From Aselliscus stoliczkanus (taxonomy: Eukaryota > Chordata > Mammalia > Chiroptera > Hipposideridae): DNA of 64,000 nucleotides. The notes beneath the pieces are model-generated. The model worked only from the letters and a program-made list of their open reading frames with translations. It did not search any database and was not told the origin of the DNA. The DNA lies in contig CM066727.1 in assembly GCA_033961575.1 (NCBI GenBank), forward strand, positions 85,186,501 to 85,250,500, written 5' to 3'. The stretch's first letter is position 1. The number at the start of each line of letters is the position of its first letter. The position numbers and the translations under genes are program-made. This document shows, one piece after another, positions 25,062 through 36,059 of the stretch.

Positions 25062-25471
25062 GGGCCAGCTGAGTGGCTCGTTGATTTGGATCGGATCCCA
25101 CATATGAGGGCCAGTGACACTGCCCTCTGCAGTTAAGTTGGTGAACAATAGCTTCACCGGGAGCTGGGCTGCTGTGAGTGTCCTGCGGCAGCATAGCTGC
25201 CATAGGCTACAGTGAGTGGTTGGCAGCCAGCATGAGCGGCCGGCAGCCGGTGTGAGCTGCCAAGAGCCACTGTGAGCAGCCATCCAGAGGCTGATGACCG
25301 ATCTGCCTCACCCTAGAAGAGCGCAATGATGATACCAACATGGGCCAGTGAAGCAGCGTCCTCCACAACTAGACTGAAGAACAAAGACAGCAACTTGTCT
25401 GTTCCCCTTCCCCAGTTCCCCAACGATGTTCCCTGCCCCCAATTCCCCAATAAAAATCTTAAAAAACACAC
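25062..25471 (+). mobile_element. Long composite tRNA-derived SINE, intact TSD
   Basis: A 410-bp forward copy of the element at 20827-21254, bounded by a perfect 16-bp duplication (AAATTATATAGCTTTA) at 25046-25061 and 25472-25487. It begins 'gggccagctgagtggctcg' (tRNA-like A-box region), continues through 'cccacatatgagggccagtg', then a GC-rich middle (25125-25300) with imperfect repeats of 'ggcagc', 'gtgagc' and 'ccggc' words. It ends in the VES-like tail with 'ccccaataaaaatctt' and an A-rich end. The long perfect TSD points to recent integration. Confidence 0.92.
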
Positions 25472-25734
25472 AAATTATATAGCTTTATTCAAATGGTAAG
25501 ATAAGCCAGAAAACTCTAATAGATTATTTATTTCTCCTGTTATACATACCACAAAACGAATATTCATCCATTGGTGCATTCATTCATTCTTTCATTTACT
25601 CATTCAAAAAGCAAGTATTGACTATGTCTTAAATGACAAATAGATACTAAGTACAAGTAACATAGAAATTAAAAAATACAGTTCTTACCCTAAAAGAACT
25701 CACTATCTGGGAAGTCTGAATATTAAACAGCAAA

Positions 25735-25870
25735 AGGGTGAGAGCAGAGGCTCTGGAGTCATATGGACGTGACTGGGTTCAAATCCCTCTTTATTTTGTC
25801 AATTACTAATTTTATAACTTTCGGGAAATTTTTCCTTGTCATTGTAATACAAGTTGTTTGAATTAAATTA
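25735..25870 (+). repeat. MIR SINE relic
   Basis: The text 'gcagaggctctggagtcata' and 'gactgggttcaaatccctct' match the 5' half of MIR. The 3' half is decayed and runs into the (CA)n tract. Confidence 0.65.
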
Positions 25871-25877
25871 GGTAATC

Positions 25878-25879
<2 letters not shown>

Positions 25880-25918
<39 letters not shown>
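25880..25918. repeat. (CA)n microsatellite
   Basis: About nineteen perfect CA units, directly abutting the right terminus of the mariner copy that follows. Confidence 0.95.
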
Positions 25919-25921
<3 letters not shown>

Positions 25922-25922
<1 letters not shown>

Positions 25923-26483
25923 CAGATAATTAAGTTCATGAACTCATCCTAGAAAAAGTGCTACATACCTCTTTGCTGAAATATCACTGTGGTCACCTTC
26001 GAAGTACTCCCCTTGGGAAGCTATGCACTAACACCAGCAGCTAGTCCACTCTTCTAAGCAGTTTTGAAACTCTTTTTCTTGAATGGCCATCAGAGCTGTC
26101 TCATATTACCCAAAGCGCCCTGAATGTCATCAAATGTCTTCCTTTCAATGTTTCCTTCATCTTTGGGTAAAGAAGAAGTCATTGGGAGCCAGATCAGGTC
26201 AGGAGGAAAGGTGTTCCAATACAGTTATTTGTTTACTGGCTAAAAACTCCCTCACAGACAGTGCCGTGTGAGCTGGTGCATTGTTGTAATGCAAGAGCCA
26301 TGAGTTGTTGGCAAAAAGTTCAGGTCACCTAAGTTTTTTACGCAGTCTTTTCAGCACTTCCAAATGGTAAACTTGGTTAACTGTTTAATTGGTACAAGTC
26401 GATAATGAATAATCCCTCTGATATCAGAAAAAGTTAGCAACATCGTTGCAACAAGTTCCCAAACTTAATTGCTAGATCCCGTA
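25922..26483 (-). pseudogene. Internally deleted mariner element with transposase C-terminus
   Basis: On the minus strand this is a mariner-family DNA transposon reduced to about 560 bp. Degraded inverted ends lie at 26455-26480 and 25922-25945 ('cagataattaagttcatgaa'). Between them only the C-terminal part of a DD34D-type transposase remains. The window with the second catalytic Asp reads HYNNAPAHT instead of HHDNAPAHT, so that Asp has become Asn. A premature stop precedes PDLAPNDFF, the stretch with the third acidic residue, and frameshifts follow. The N-terminal DNA-binding domain and first catalytic Asp are absent. A sister copy with the same internal deletion lies at 29844-30418. Confidence 0.88.
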
Positions 26484-27099
26484 TATTAGAATTAGCATAC
26501 ACTTGAATATGATATGATAGTTGTAGTGATCAATTTTTTAAATAGTGAGATTGTTATAACAGAAAGGTAGATGAGGGGCACTTTGTTCAGCCTGAAGCTG
26601 TGAGAATGGGATTGGCAAGGCTGCGTGAGGAAACCAATAGTTGGGTCAAAGCTTGAGGCACACGGGAAATGGAGAAAGCTGAGCTGCACAGAGAAGTCAG
26701 TGGGTTTCATATGTGTGCAAAATGCAGAAAAGGGGCCATGTGGGCTGTTTATACGCTGAAAGTGTTTAGTGCAGTATGTGTTCTTGGGAAAATAGTGGGA
26801 GACGTGACTGGAAAATGGAATTTTATTCTGAGTGATTCATTATTTATCTGAAGATGGTAGCCATTCAGCTAACATTAATGAAATGATCAGATGTGTAGTC
26901 TTTGCTTCACACTACTGAGTCAAGTCTTCTTGGTGGGACAAAGGTGTTGAAATGAGTTAGAGCACAATTTACAATTCAAGATCAGAGAATGCGTACACAC
27001 AGAGAGCCTTTATATAAGTAAGTGAGCAATTAAGGGCACACTTTTCACTTTAGAAAATAATAGGAAAATTTGTAATATAAATAAAATATATACTATTTA

Positions 27100-27500
27100 G
27101 TCAGTATATATTTATTGAGGATTACTCTGTGACAGGTAATATGCTAGAGTCTTCAGTGATAACTGCAAACTCTGTTTTCTTCTTTAAAGGAGCTACAACC
27201 TGAGTGGGTGAAATAGGTAAGAATAACCATTTCATGTTATGCATTCTCTAACAGAAGTTTATGAAGGGAATTAGTATCATGGGTTAAAGAGTGACTAAAA
27301 TCTCTTAGGCAAGACCAGCGTCGTGACAACCAACAAGGAGGCTATCACAGTGGTTCAAGTTAGATTGTGATGGCTTGAACAGTGACAATGGCCATGTCAA
27401 AGGAAATAAGGACAGGTACAAGGTTGTTCAAGGTAGGTCTAATGACCCACTGCATGTGAGAGCAGAAGGAGGACCCAGGATTAGTTGTAGGACTTTGGTG
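27100..27500 (+). repeat. Probable ancient unassigned mammalian repeat
   Basis: The text 'gaggctatcacagtggttca' and 'gtgatggcttgaacagtgac' resembles the same purine-rich old dispersed repeat suspected at 6490-7110. The start ('tatatttattgaggattact') resembles a separate old dispersed motif. The assignment is weak. Confidence 0.3.
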
Positions 27501-27867
27501 TGGGCAACCAGAATTCAGTATTCAAAAGCAAAAGAGCTAATCAGAAGAATCTAGTGTTTTAAATAGTTTAGATTTTTGAAGTCACTTGGTGTCATACTCA
27601 CCACTGACGCCTCCTTTCTCATCATTCCATTTTATCCTAGTTGGGGTTCACTTTGGAATGTCTGTTTGTATGCATGGCCTTAAGACCACACTTCCCATCA
27701 GGGTTAATATTCTACATGATTTGAAGCTTTGCTCCTTAATTCTTTTTTGTGATCTGTAAAATATTTCCTTACTGTGGGAGTCCATATTTGAAGTAAAACA
27801 AAATATCAGGTTTATCTGTGAAAATGGCATTGCACACATGTGGAAATCTACTAGAAAGAAATCAAAG

Positions 27868-28026
27868 TACAGTAATACCTTGGTTTGTGAGCATAATTCA
27901 TCTGGAAACAAATTACTTGTATTGCAAGACATCACTCATTTACCACATTAAAATGTATTAGAAATGTTTGCTCATCTTGTGGAACACTCGCAAACCAAGT
28001 TACTTGCAATCCAAGGTTTTACTGTA
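27868..28026. mobile_element. Palindromic Tigger/pogo-like MITE
   Basis: A 159-bp element whose two ends are inverted copies: left 'tacagtaataccttggtttg', right (reverse complement) 'tacagtaaaaccttggattg'. TA lies at both outer edges, as expected for TA-targeting Tc1/mariner/pogo transposons. The interior is also partly palindromic: 'gtgagcataattcatctgga' pairs loosely with 'cttgtggaacactcgcaaac'. It has no coding capacity. Confidence 0.75.
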
Positions 28027-29843
28027 CTTTGGGAGTTGAAGGATAGAATGTGAGAGATCTGAGAAAACTTTCTCTCACAAATTTAGACGTGCCCTCAAGT
28101 GGACATTCTCCACTGGAGATTTCAATGGCTTTGTCTGCCATCAGAGTTGCTTTTGTTTCTACTCAACAATCACTTTGTAGGGTGATTTCTTTTATCCTGT
28201 GGAAAGCTTATCCCATTCAAAGACAAATGGGCAATGACATCTTTTCTCAAATGGAAGTGCATAAGCTCAGTGTGAACAGCTGTTAGAACAACTGTGGGAG
28301 AAGTTTTTGCTCTATAGAAAATAACCTTGATGAGCATATGTGGTCCTATTGCTTTCAGGACTAATGACCATCTGTTGGGCTAACTGAGTGTCTGGTCACC
28401 CAATGGTCAGACTTTAGGACATATAATGCCTCAGTCAGCAAATCCCTGTTCCTCTCCTGCTGCAGCACTGTCCTCTGGATGTTAGATGCTCCTCTACCAT
28501 GGATAAGCTGCAAATGATTGCACCTGATTTAAATCTCTCTTCCTACTAGCACATCAACAACAAAAAAATTCAAAATTTTGTGGAAGGTGTACATTGAAGG
28601 CCAGAGTATATTAAGTCTGTTATTGACTTATATTTTTCTCTTTAGTTGATTCTTTCCAGAGACGAGAGGGTTAACATAATGTGCCATAATCACATATATC
28701 ACATATGATCACTACATATTGATGCTTATTTGGTTTTCATAAAGAATAGTTGCCTTCCAGGTTTCCCTTCCATGCAAAGAAAATCATATAAAATATAGTA
28801 TAGGAGTATGATAATATATTTTTTTCTGGTTTTAGTTTCTTTTAATGTTTATTTTCTTACAATTTTTTATTTTTTTGTTTCCTTGTTCCTTTATTTTTCC
28901 TACCTTTTTTTCAGCCTTCTTTGACTCTCTGCTTTACTTATTTCATAACATTATGATTTCAGTTTATTTATTCCCATCCATTATACTGGATTCAGCCATT
29001 CCTTGTAGGTCTCTGACCTTTTCCAGTTTCCTCTGAAGTCTGAAATCTCTCCAAACAGTGTATTCCTCTAATCATTTCCTTCTTTCTTAATCCAGCCTTC
29101 CACTTTGCCCCTGTCACGGATCCCTGTTCATCTTTCAGAAGTTTGAATTCTTCACATTCTTGGTCCTTTGGTGAGCCATCTCTTCTTAGTTGATCACTTT
29201 ATACTAACTCCAAAAGAAGTATGGTGCCTTATAATTATTTTCTTCTCTTTCAGGTTGCTGCATTCCATTTGACAATCAGACAGTAGGGAGAATAGGGCTC
29301 AAAGGGAATATAACTCTAAACAAGTAAATTTCTCTGCAGGTTTTAGAAACACATTAATGTTCTTTTCATAAACCTGTGCAACTGAGAGGTGGATCTACGT
29401 AAATCACTGTCATTTGGAGACTGAACAGTCTCAGGAATCTTGGACTAGAGATATTCACATTGAAGAGATTTATAACATGCAAGATGCCGTGTGATTATAG
29501 GGTAGACTTACACTCATTGCTGTTTTCTTCCCTTTTTTCTAGCTGTGTGTCCTCTTTCTGTTCCAGCCCACAACCAAGATGGCAAAATCAAGATGGGGGT
29601 GGGGGGTTTGGGAGATAGTGAATGTAAATATGAAACAAATACCTCACTTCTCTACCTTGTCCAGGCAGCAGGCATTCAATTGCCCTAGCCTCCTAGTATT
29701 TTATGTAGATTGTGTGGTTGTGTTGTTTTGTTTTTTTTTAATTTAAGAAGTAGAAAATAATTAATATATTGTATTTATTGATTCAGTAGACATTTATTAA
29801 GTGAATATATGTCCTAGGCACTGAGAAAGGGTGAATAAAATGT
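28027..29843. other. Unique noncoding stretch
   Basis: No gene could be assigned. 28840-29140 is strongly pyrimidine-rich on the + strand. Near 29595-29612 there is a short G-rich run. 29765-29830 resembles an old dispersed motif ('gacatttattaagtgaatat'). Confidence 0.4.
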
Positions 29844-30418
29844 TAGAATGTGAAAATTAAGTTTGTCAATTTGTTGCAACAATGTTACTAACCTTTTTGA
29901 TATCAGAAGAATTACTCATTATGAATTTATACCAACTGAACAAACAGTTAACCAAGTTTACTATTTGGAAGTACTGAAAAGACTGTGTGGAAAAGTTAGA
30001 TGACCTGAGCTTTTTGCCAACAATTCGTGGCTCTTGCATCACGACAATGCACCAGGTCACACGCACTGTCTGTGAGGGAGGTTTTAGGCAGGAAACAAAT
30101 AACTGTATTGGAACACCCTTCCTATTCACCTGATATGGCCCTCAATGACTTCTTTCTTTACCTGAAGATAAAGGAAATACTGAAAAGATGACATTTTGAT
30201 CACATTCAGGACATTTAATAGTAATATGATGACAGCTCTGATGGCCATTCCAGAGTAAGAGTTCCAAAATTGCTTTGAAGTGTGGACGAGACACTGGCAT
30301 CAGTGCATAGCTTCCCAAGGGGAGTACTTAGAAAGCAACCATAATGATATTCAGCAATGAGGTATGTAGCACTTTTTCTAGGATGAGGTCACGAACTTAA
30401 TTACCAGACCTCATAATA
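29844..30418 (+). pseudogene. Internally deleted mariner element with transposase C-terminus
   Basis: Forward-strand sister of 25922-26483, about 575 bp, with ends 'gaaaattaagtttgtcaat' and 'gaacttaattaccagacctc'. The transposase C-terminal part is better preserved than in the sister: HHDNAPGHT keeps the second catalytic Asp, then a 1-base frameshift follows, then VLEHPSYSPDMALNDFF with the third acidic site. Stops appear soon after (for example after KIKEILKR). The N-terminal half is missing, so it cannot encode active transposase. Confidence 0.88.
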
Positions 30419-32104
30419 TATGTGCAATAGATGTAAAATTATGTTATTTTAATGATATTTGTCTTAATGGTGCTGTGGATTTATTGATTTTTGGTAAATC
30501 CTAAAAGTTGTGGTTGTAAAAGCTACTTTCATATTATTTATAATTGTAAAGTAGTGTAAAAGCAATATGTAATCTCTGTAGAGATATAATGATTTAAATT
30601 ATATCACTATAGCCTTCAAATATAGTAAAACTTTCAAAATAGTATTTTTAAAATTTATGACCCTCATCTCTTCAAACTTAAAATATTTATACAGTATTTT
30701 ATGGGCATTTTGTAAGTTAGAGAAAGAAATTATTTGGTATGCTTTAACATATACCAAACAAAATATGGCTATTTTCAGGCTAAAAAATGTTAGAGAGTAG
30801 CTTGTAAAAAGAACAAAATTATTGTGAGAGAAAGTGTCATTTTGGAAATGTGAGGACATTAGGAAACTCATTCAAAAAGGTGAATAATAGATTACATTGC
30901 TGTTACTTTGGTGACAAAGGTTGGAGATTGACAATGTGAAGATGAGAAGTAAGATCAAGGCAAGAGAGAACATTGTTTATTTGGAATATAAAATTGGAAG
31001 CTGTCTAAACAACTAATAGATAAATCAAGATAAAAACATTCTTCCCTAGAATATAAGAGTTAAATCAAGAGGCTTTTATGAGAGGAAATGCCAATGGTTC
31101 TTCCAGATAATAAAACTGTCTGTTAAATTTCACTCCATTTAGTTTAGACTAATTACAGAACTGAGAGATGCAAGGTATGCTCCCATCTGAATTTCTTCTG
31201 AAAACACAAAGTTATGGGTGTGTTAATAAAATAAACTATCAAAAAACATTATATCTGTGTTCAATATATGTTAAACCAGCTTATTGCTTTAAAAGGCAGT
31301 CAGCAAAACAATTTTCAGTTTCTTCTATTTGTTTTTACATGACTAAATTTGGTGTCTGAGAATATATATATATACACCTACTTATATCTGAGGTTTTTAG
31401 AAAAACTCGTTTATTAAAAAGTAAAATAAAATAATTGTTTTCATAAAAAATAGGTAGATTGATAAGGGATTTGATGTTTAAATCCTTTTAAGTAAAATTT
31501 AATTTTACCTGTTAAGTTTTCTACTTCCAAGAAGCTCGAAGCAAAAAAATAAAAAATAAAAAAAAAGTATTCCTTCAATATCTTCATGAGGAAGTAAAAT
31601 ATTGTATTAAACCTATGCATACACTCACTGTTATAATATTAGTTTTAAAAATGTATCAACATCTCTATTAATACTATAGAGATTGCATCCCTCAGTCACC
31701 AAACTATTTGTTCTAAATGCATGATCGTCTCAAAGGCGCTTTGAATGTCAGTGGAGTTTTGACTGTATTTTTCCTATGATAAAAATTCAACTTGGACATG
31801 AATGAATTGCTCGTCTATGCTTCTTAATGATTGTTATAATAATAGCATATTTCTTCTTATTAGGTTTTATCTCAGGTCTTGTTTATTTGTTTTATTGTTG
31901 TAAGCAGGAAAGATTGGTAGAGATCAACGGCCCTTGCAAACCTGGATAATAAATGCAAAGTGCTGGAGCAAACTATTTTAAGCCAAAGTTGGCCTGCTTC
32001 ATCAAGTATTTAGCAAAGAGCTGGTAGTTCATTGGAAAACAGCCAGTAAATGAGTCAAATTAAATTATTCATGTTGTCCCTTCCACACTGCACCCATAAT
32101 TAGA
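30419..32104. other. Unique AT-rich noncoding stretch
   Basis: No gene or repeat could be assigned. A-rich patches lie near 31540-31567. Confidence 0.45.
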
Positions 32105-32310
32105 GTAGCAATGTGGCACCCAAGGAAATGTGTGGGTTTTGAAATTAAGAATTCCTGAGCTCAAAGTAGGCAATTTAGCCTTCATCAACCTCAGTATTTT
32201 CAGTTGTTAAATGGAGATATGAATACTTTGTTCATAGTTTGTTTTCAATGGAATACATGAGATCACGACTGTACAGTGCTTGGCACATGAAATGGGCTTG
32301 AAAACTAGTA
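32105..32310 (+). repeat. MIR SINE relic
   Basis: The order 'gggttttgaaattaagaatt', 'cctcagtattttcagttgtt', 'aaatggagatatgaatactt', 'gtacagtgcttggcacatga' follows the full MIR layout including its 3' end. It is decayed but collinear. Confidence 0.65.
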
Positions 32311-34299
32311 GTGAAACTTAATACCCTTTGAATCTGGATTATTCAAGATAGAGCAGAGGCTTGATTTTTTATTGTGTATCTCTGCCCATTTTTGTATTTT
32401 CAAAGGCTAAGAATCTTTACAAAATATTATCGGCAAAAGTTAAACCATAAAATGTGGATTTATTTTATGTAGGATTCCTTTACATAGCCGAACATGAAAA
32501 TGAAAAGTGCCTTGATGGCCTTTTCCCATTTAATTCCTCAGATGGAGAAACCAGAAAGATTCACAGCCTATTACGTTAATGACCACAGTTTCAACATGCC
32601 CTAGAACCACAATAAATAACTTACGATGTCCATAACCATTTGTGACTCATTGCTCATAACCAGCGGACTTCCCTGACATTTATATACCCTGTTAAACCAC
32701 CCATATCTGTGCAAAAAAGGAAAAAAAAAAAGGCATTAGCAGGTATGTTCTAAACTAATCAGAGCAAGGGCAGTCAAGCTTATGACCCAAAATACGTCGC
32801 TAGAACCAGTTCTTAGCACAGGCTGTTACTCAATTATAGAGAAACCAACCTATTATTGCTCATTAATTAAGTGCAAAATTATGATATGTCCATCTCTAAT
32901 ATCTGGATCCTGACACTTCAAGTGATATTCTTTGAATTATTATTTTTATATGCTTTAACAACTTAATATATTTAAGGGTGGCATAAAGGTTTCTTGACTA
33001 TCTTTTATTCTGATAGACACCGTCATGTAATTGCATTTGGTGGTTTATGAACTATGACCACTTGACTCTTTAACCTTCAGACTGCACTTGCAGTGTAAGC
33101 ATCCACAAGGGGAAAATGCACCTGAGGCTTTCCAGAGGCTGGAGAATGGGCGACCTCCATCACAGCCCTCTACTGAGAGAGGGGAGGGCAGCTCTTCAGG
33201 AGGCACCCTGAGGAGCAGGGAATTACATTCCAATGAGATGGTGTTTGGCTTTTACTTCTAAAGTTAAGCCATCCTTTGGATTCTTTATTAAAATACAACA
33301 AACTCTGGGAGGGCTAACACCTTAATCCATTATCAGATCAACTTGGAGTCTGCATTTGAGCACAGGCTGATCAGAAATGTGCACTGCCAGAAAGAGAGGG
33401 ACATGATTGAAGAAAAGTAAGAATGAGACAAAAATATTCCTGCTTTCCTTCTCAAGTTTGTTCAGATTTGTTTCAGTTTTATCCCTGTGCGATAACAGAA
33501 AAGGAAATAATTCAGATTATAGATGATTACTGTATGACCTTTCTCCCCCTTGAGAAACTTAAGTTGAATGAAAATAATGTCAACATTGTGATATTATCAA
33601 AACTAGAACTAATTTTATATAGACATTGAATGTTGAAAAGAATCATTAACACATACATGTGTTTGTTTATTAGCCAATTTAAATTTAGCTAGAATTCTAT
33701 CCTGTTCAAGCCTTGGGTAAATCTCAACCATTTGATAATAGTAACTTGTATCTTACAGAAGTATCTCTAGAGAAGTGGGAAACATTTTAAACTAAAAACA
33801 ATGGACTGTCCCCCTCCCCATCTGATAATGACATTTTGAAATTAAAGGCTAATGTCAGGGAACAAAAGTTACAAATATTAATGCTATAGAAGCATAAAAC
33901 TAAAGCCAGTGTAAGGAGCAAAATATAGCGATGACAGAACACTTCTGGCTCATATCAGAAAGGAAGTGAGGCCTAGAGAAGTTGCCTGGGATTGTGGCGT
34001 AAAGCTACAGTTGTCATAGGGCACAAGTTTCCTTGCCCTTGAATATGGAAGATGTTGCCATGGCTACAAACCAGTTTAAATGCAATTTATAAAATAAAAT
34101 CTGTATCTTCAATTAGCATCATGGTCATGATAGAATTTTAAATGGTAAACTAGTTTACGGGCAATTTGGCATGTGCGTATATATTAACACATTGAAAATT
34201 TGCCTTAATTATATCTTTAAAATGTCCAGGAAAAGGAGGAAGCTGAGGAAATGTGGACAAATTGATCTAGAAGAACCTGCCCCCAAAGTAGAAACCACT
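32311..34299. other. Noncoding stretch with a GC-richer patch
   Basis: No gene could be assigned. 33075-33240 is clearly richer in G+C than its flanks and carries a 62-codon minus-strand frame (33045-33233) without a recognisable domain. A possible antisense MIR fragment lies near 32520-32580. Confidence 0.4.
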
Positions 34300-34500
34300 G
34301 GATTCTAGTTTCTACTGAAGCACCAGTCCCCAAATATTAATATAAGCCCAGCTACCTGCTAACAATCATCTAGGGAGCTTAAAAATAATAAATGCTTATG
34401 CAGTTAATCTAATTACAGACCAAATAATCTGTTCCTCAAAAAGTTCCCAGGTGGTTCTGATATACTGAAGACTCAGAATCACTAAACTGTTCTTTTTAGT
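34300..34500 (+). mobile_element. Possible MER5-type hAT relic
   Basis: 'caatcatctagggagcttaa', 'aagttcccaggtggttctga' and 'agactcagaatcacta' recall the order of a MER5-type non-autonomous hAT element. The termini are poorly preserved. Confidence 0.4.
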
Positions 34501-34892
34501 AATGATTGGCCAGTATCAGCTTTAGCTGCAGTTAGGTCTCCACAATTCTCCAGTGGGTTTTCCAGACTTAATGGCAAGTGACTTGTCCCTTAAACCTGGG
34601 GATTAGAGCATAAAAGGGACTGTGAAGCACATTTGAGGACCAGCTGAACTTTGCTGCAGAGCGTCATCCATTAAAAACAGCAGAGAATGTCTCCCTGATC
34701 CAGCATCTTCCATTTCTTGGTCCCTGCAGACGTAGGAAAATCAAGTCTGTGGTTACTGCTTTTTGTGATTGGTTCACATATTTAAAGGCTCTCTGCAACT
34801 ACTTATCACTTTTTTCTCTTTATAAAATTATTATTTTATATTTTAGATGTAGAGCATAGTGGTTAGACATTTATATAATTTAAGAAGTGATC

Positions 34893-35045
34893 TCCAGGGC
34901 CCACCGAGTGGCGCGGTGGTTAAGTGCTGGCTTGGGAAGCCAGTGGCCCCAGTTCGGGTCCCACATATGAGGGCCAGTGACAGTGCCCTCAAAACAAAAC
35001 AAAACAAAACAAAACAAAACAAAACAAAACAAAACAAAACAAAAC
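34893..35045 (+). mobile_element. Short tRNA-derived SINE with (AAAAC)n tail
   Basis: A forward copy of the short SINE family. It has an A-box-like 'gtggcgcggtggttaagtg', a B-box-like 'gttcgggtcccac', the body 'gagggccagtgacagtgccc', then a perfect (AAAAC)n tail at about 34992-35045. A 10-bp duplication AGAAGTGATC flanks it at 34883-34892 and 35046-35055. The tRNA-like promoter boxes are well kept. The pure pentamer tail is unusual beside the plain A tails of other copies. Confidence 0.92.
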
Positions 35046-35055
35046 AGAAGTGATC

Positions 35056-36035
35056 CCCCTGACTAGCCTAGTACCCACCTGGCATTATACATAGTTATTG
35101 CCATATTATTGACTATATTCCCTATGCCTTACTTTACATCCCCATGACTGTTTTGTAACTACCAATTTGTACTTCTTAATTCCTTCATCTTTTTCACCCT
35201 ACTCCTCACCCCCCATCACCCCAGCAAATTTGTACCCATCTAACATCTTACATAGTTATTACAATGTCATTGACTATATTCCTTATGCTATATCCTACAC
35301 CCCCATAACTATTTTATAATAACCAATTTGTACTTCTTAATCCCTTCCCCTTTTCCCCTAGACCCCTCCCATCTGACAACCATTAAAATGTTCTCTATAT
35401 CTATGAATTTGTTTCTGTTATGTTTATTTTGTTCTTTAGATTCCACATATAAGTGAAATCACATTGCGTGTGTCTTGACATACTCCACTCAGCACAATAC
35501 TCTCCAGGTCCATCCATGCCACTGCAGATGGGAAGATCCCATTCCCTGCCATGGCCAAGCAATATTCCATTGTATATATATGTACCACCTTCTCTTTATT
35601 TGTTTTTCTGACAGACACCCAGGCTGCCTCCACATCTTGGCTATTGTAAACAATGCTGCAATGAACATGTGATGCACATGTTCCCAGTTTTTGTTTTCTT
35701 TGGATAAATACCCAGGAGTGGGATTACTAGGTCCTTTGTCTCTTGTTATAGCATTTATTTTAAAGTCTATTTTTATCTGGTATAAGTATTGTTACCCCAG
35801 CTTTTTCTTTTCTATCTTTCTCATTTCCATGAAATATATTTTTTCATCCCTTCACTTTCAGTCTGTGTGTGTCTTTTGGTCTGAAGTGAGTCTTTTGTAG
35901 GTAACATAAGCAAAGGTCGTGTTTTGTTATCCATTCAGCCACCCTATCTGTTGATTGGGGCATTTAATCCGTTTAAATCAAAAGTAATTGTTGATAAGTA
36001 TGTAGTCATTGCCATATTATTTATTTATTTATTTA
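35056..36035 (-). mobile_element. Older L1 fragment: 3' UTR plus ORF2 pieces
   Basis: Antisense L1. 35056-35375 is 3' UTR-like and holds two tandem copies of a roughly 161-bp unit. 35435-35735 encodes, on the minus strand, a decayed ORF2 C-terminus ('MFIAALFTIAKMWRQPGC', 'SLICGI' at the end). 35740-36035 matches a more internal ORF2 part ('tttaaagtctatttttatct', 'ccattcagccaccctatctg'). The jump near 35735 is an internal deletion. It is more diverged than the L1 that follows. Confidence 0.75.
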
Positions 36036-36059
36036 TTTTCATTTTTAAATTTTTATTTC

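Noticed and set aside
29595..29612. G-quadruplex candidate in a G-rich run
   Set aside because: Only three separated G runs (5, 6 and 3 G), so a standard four-run motif is not met.
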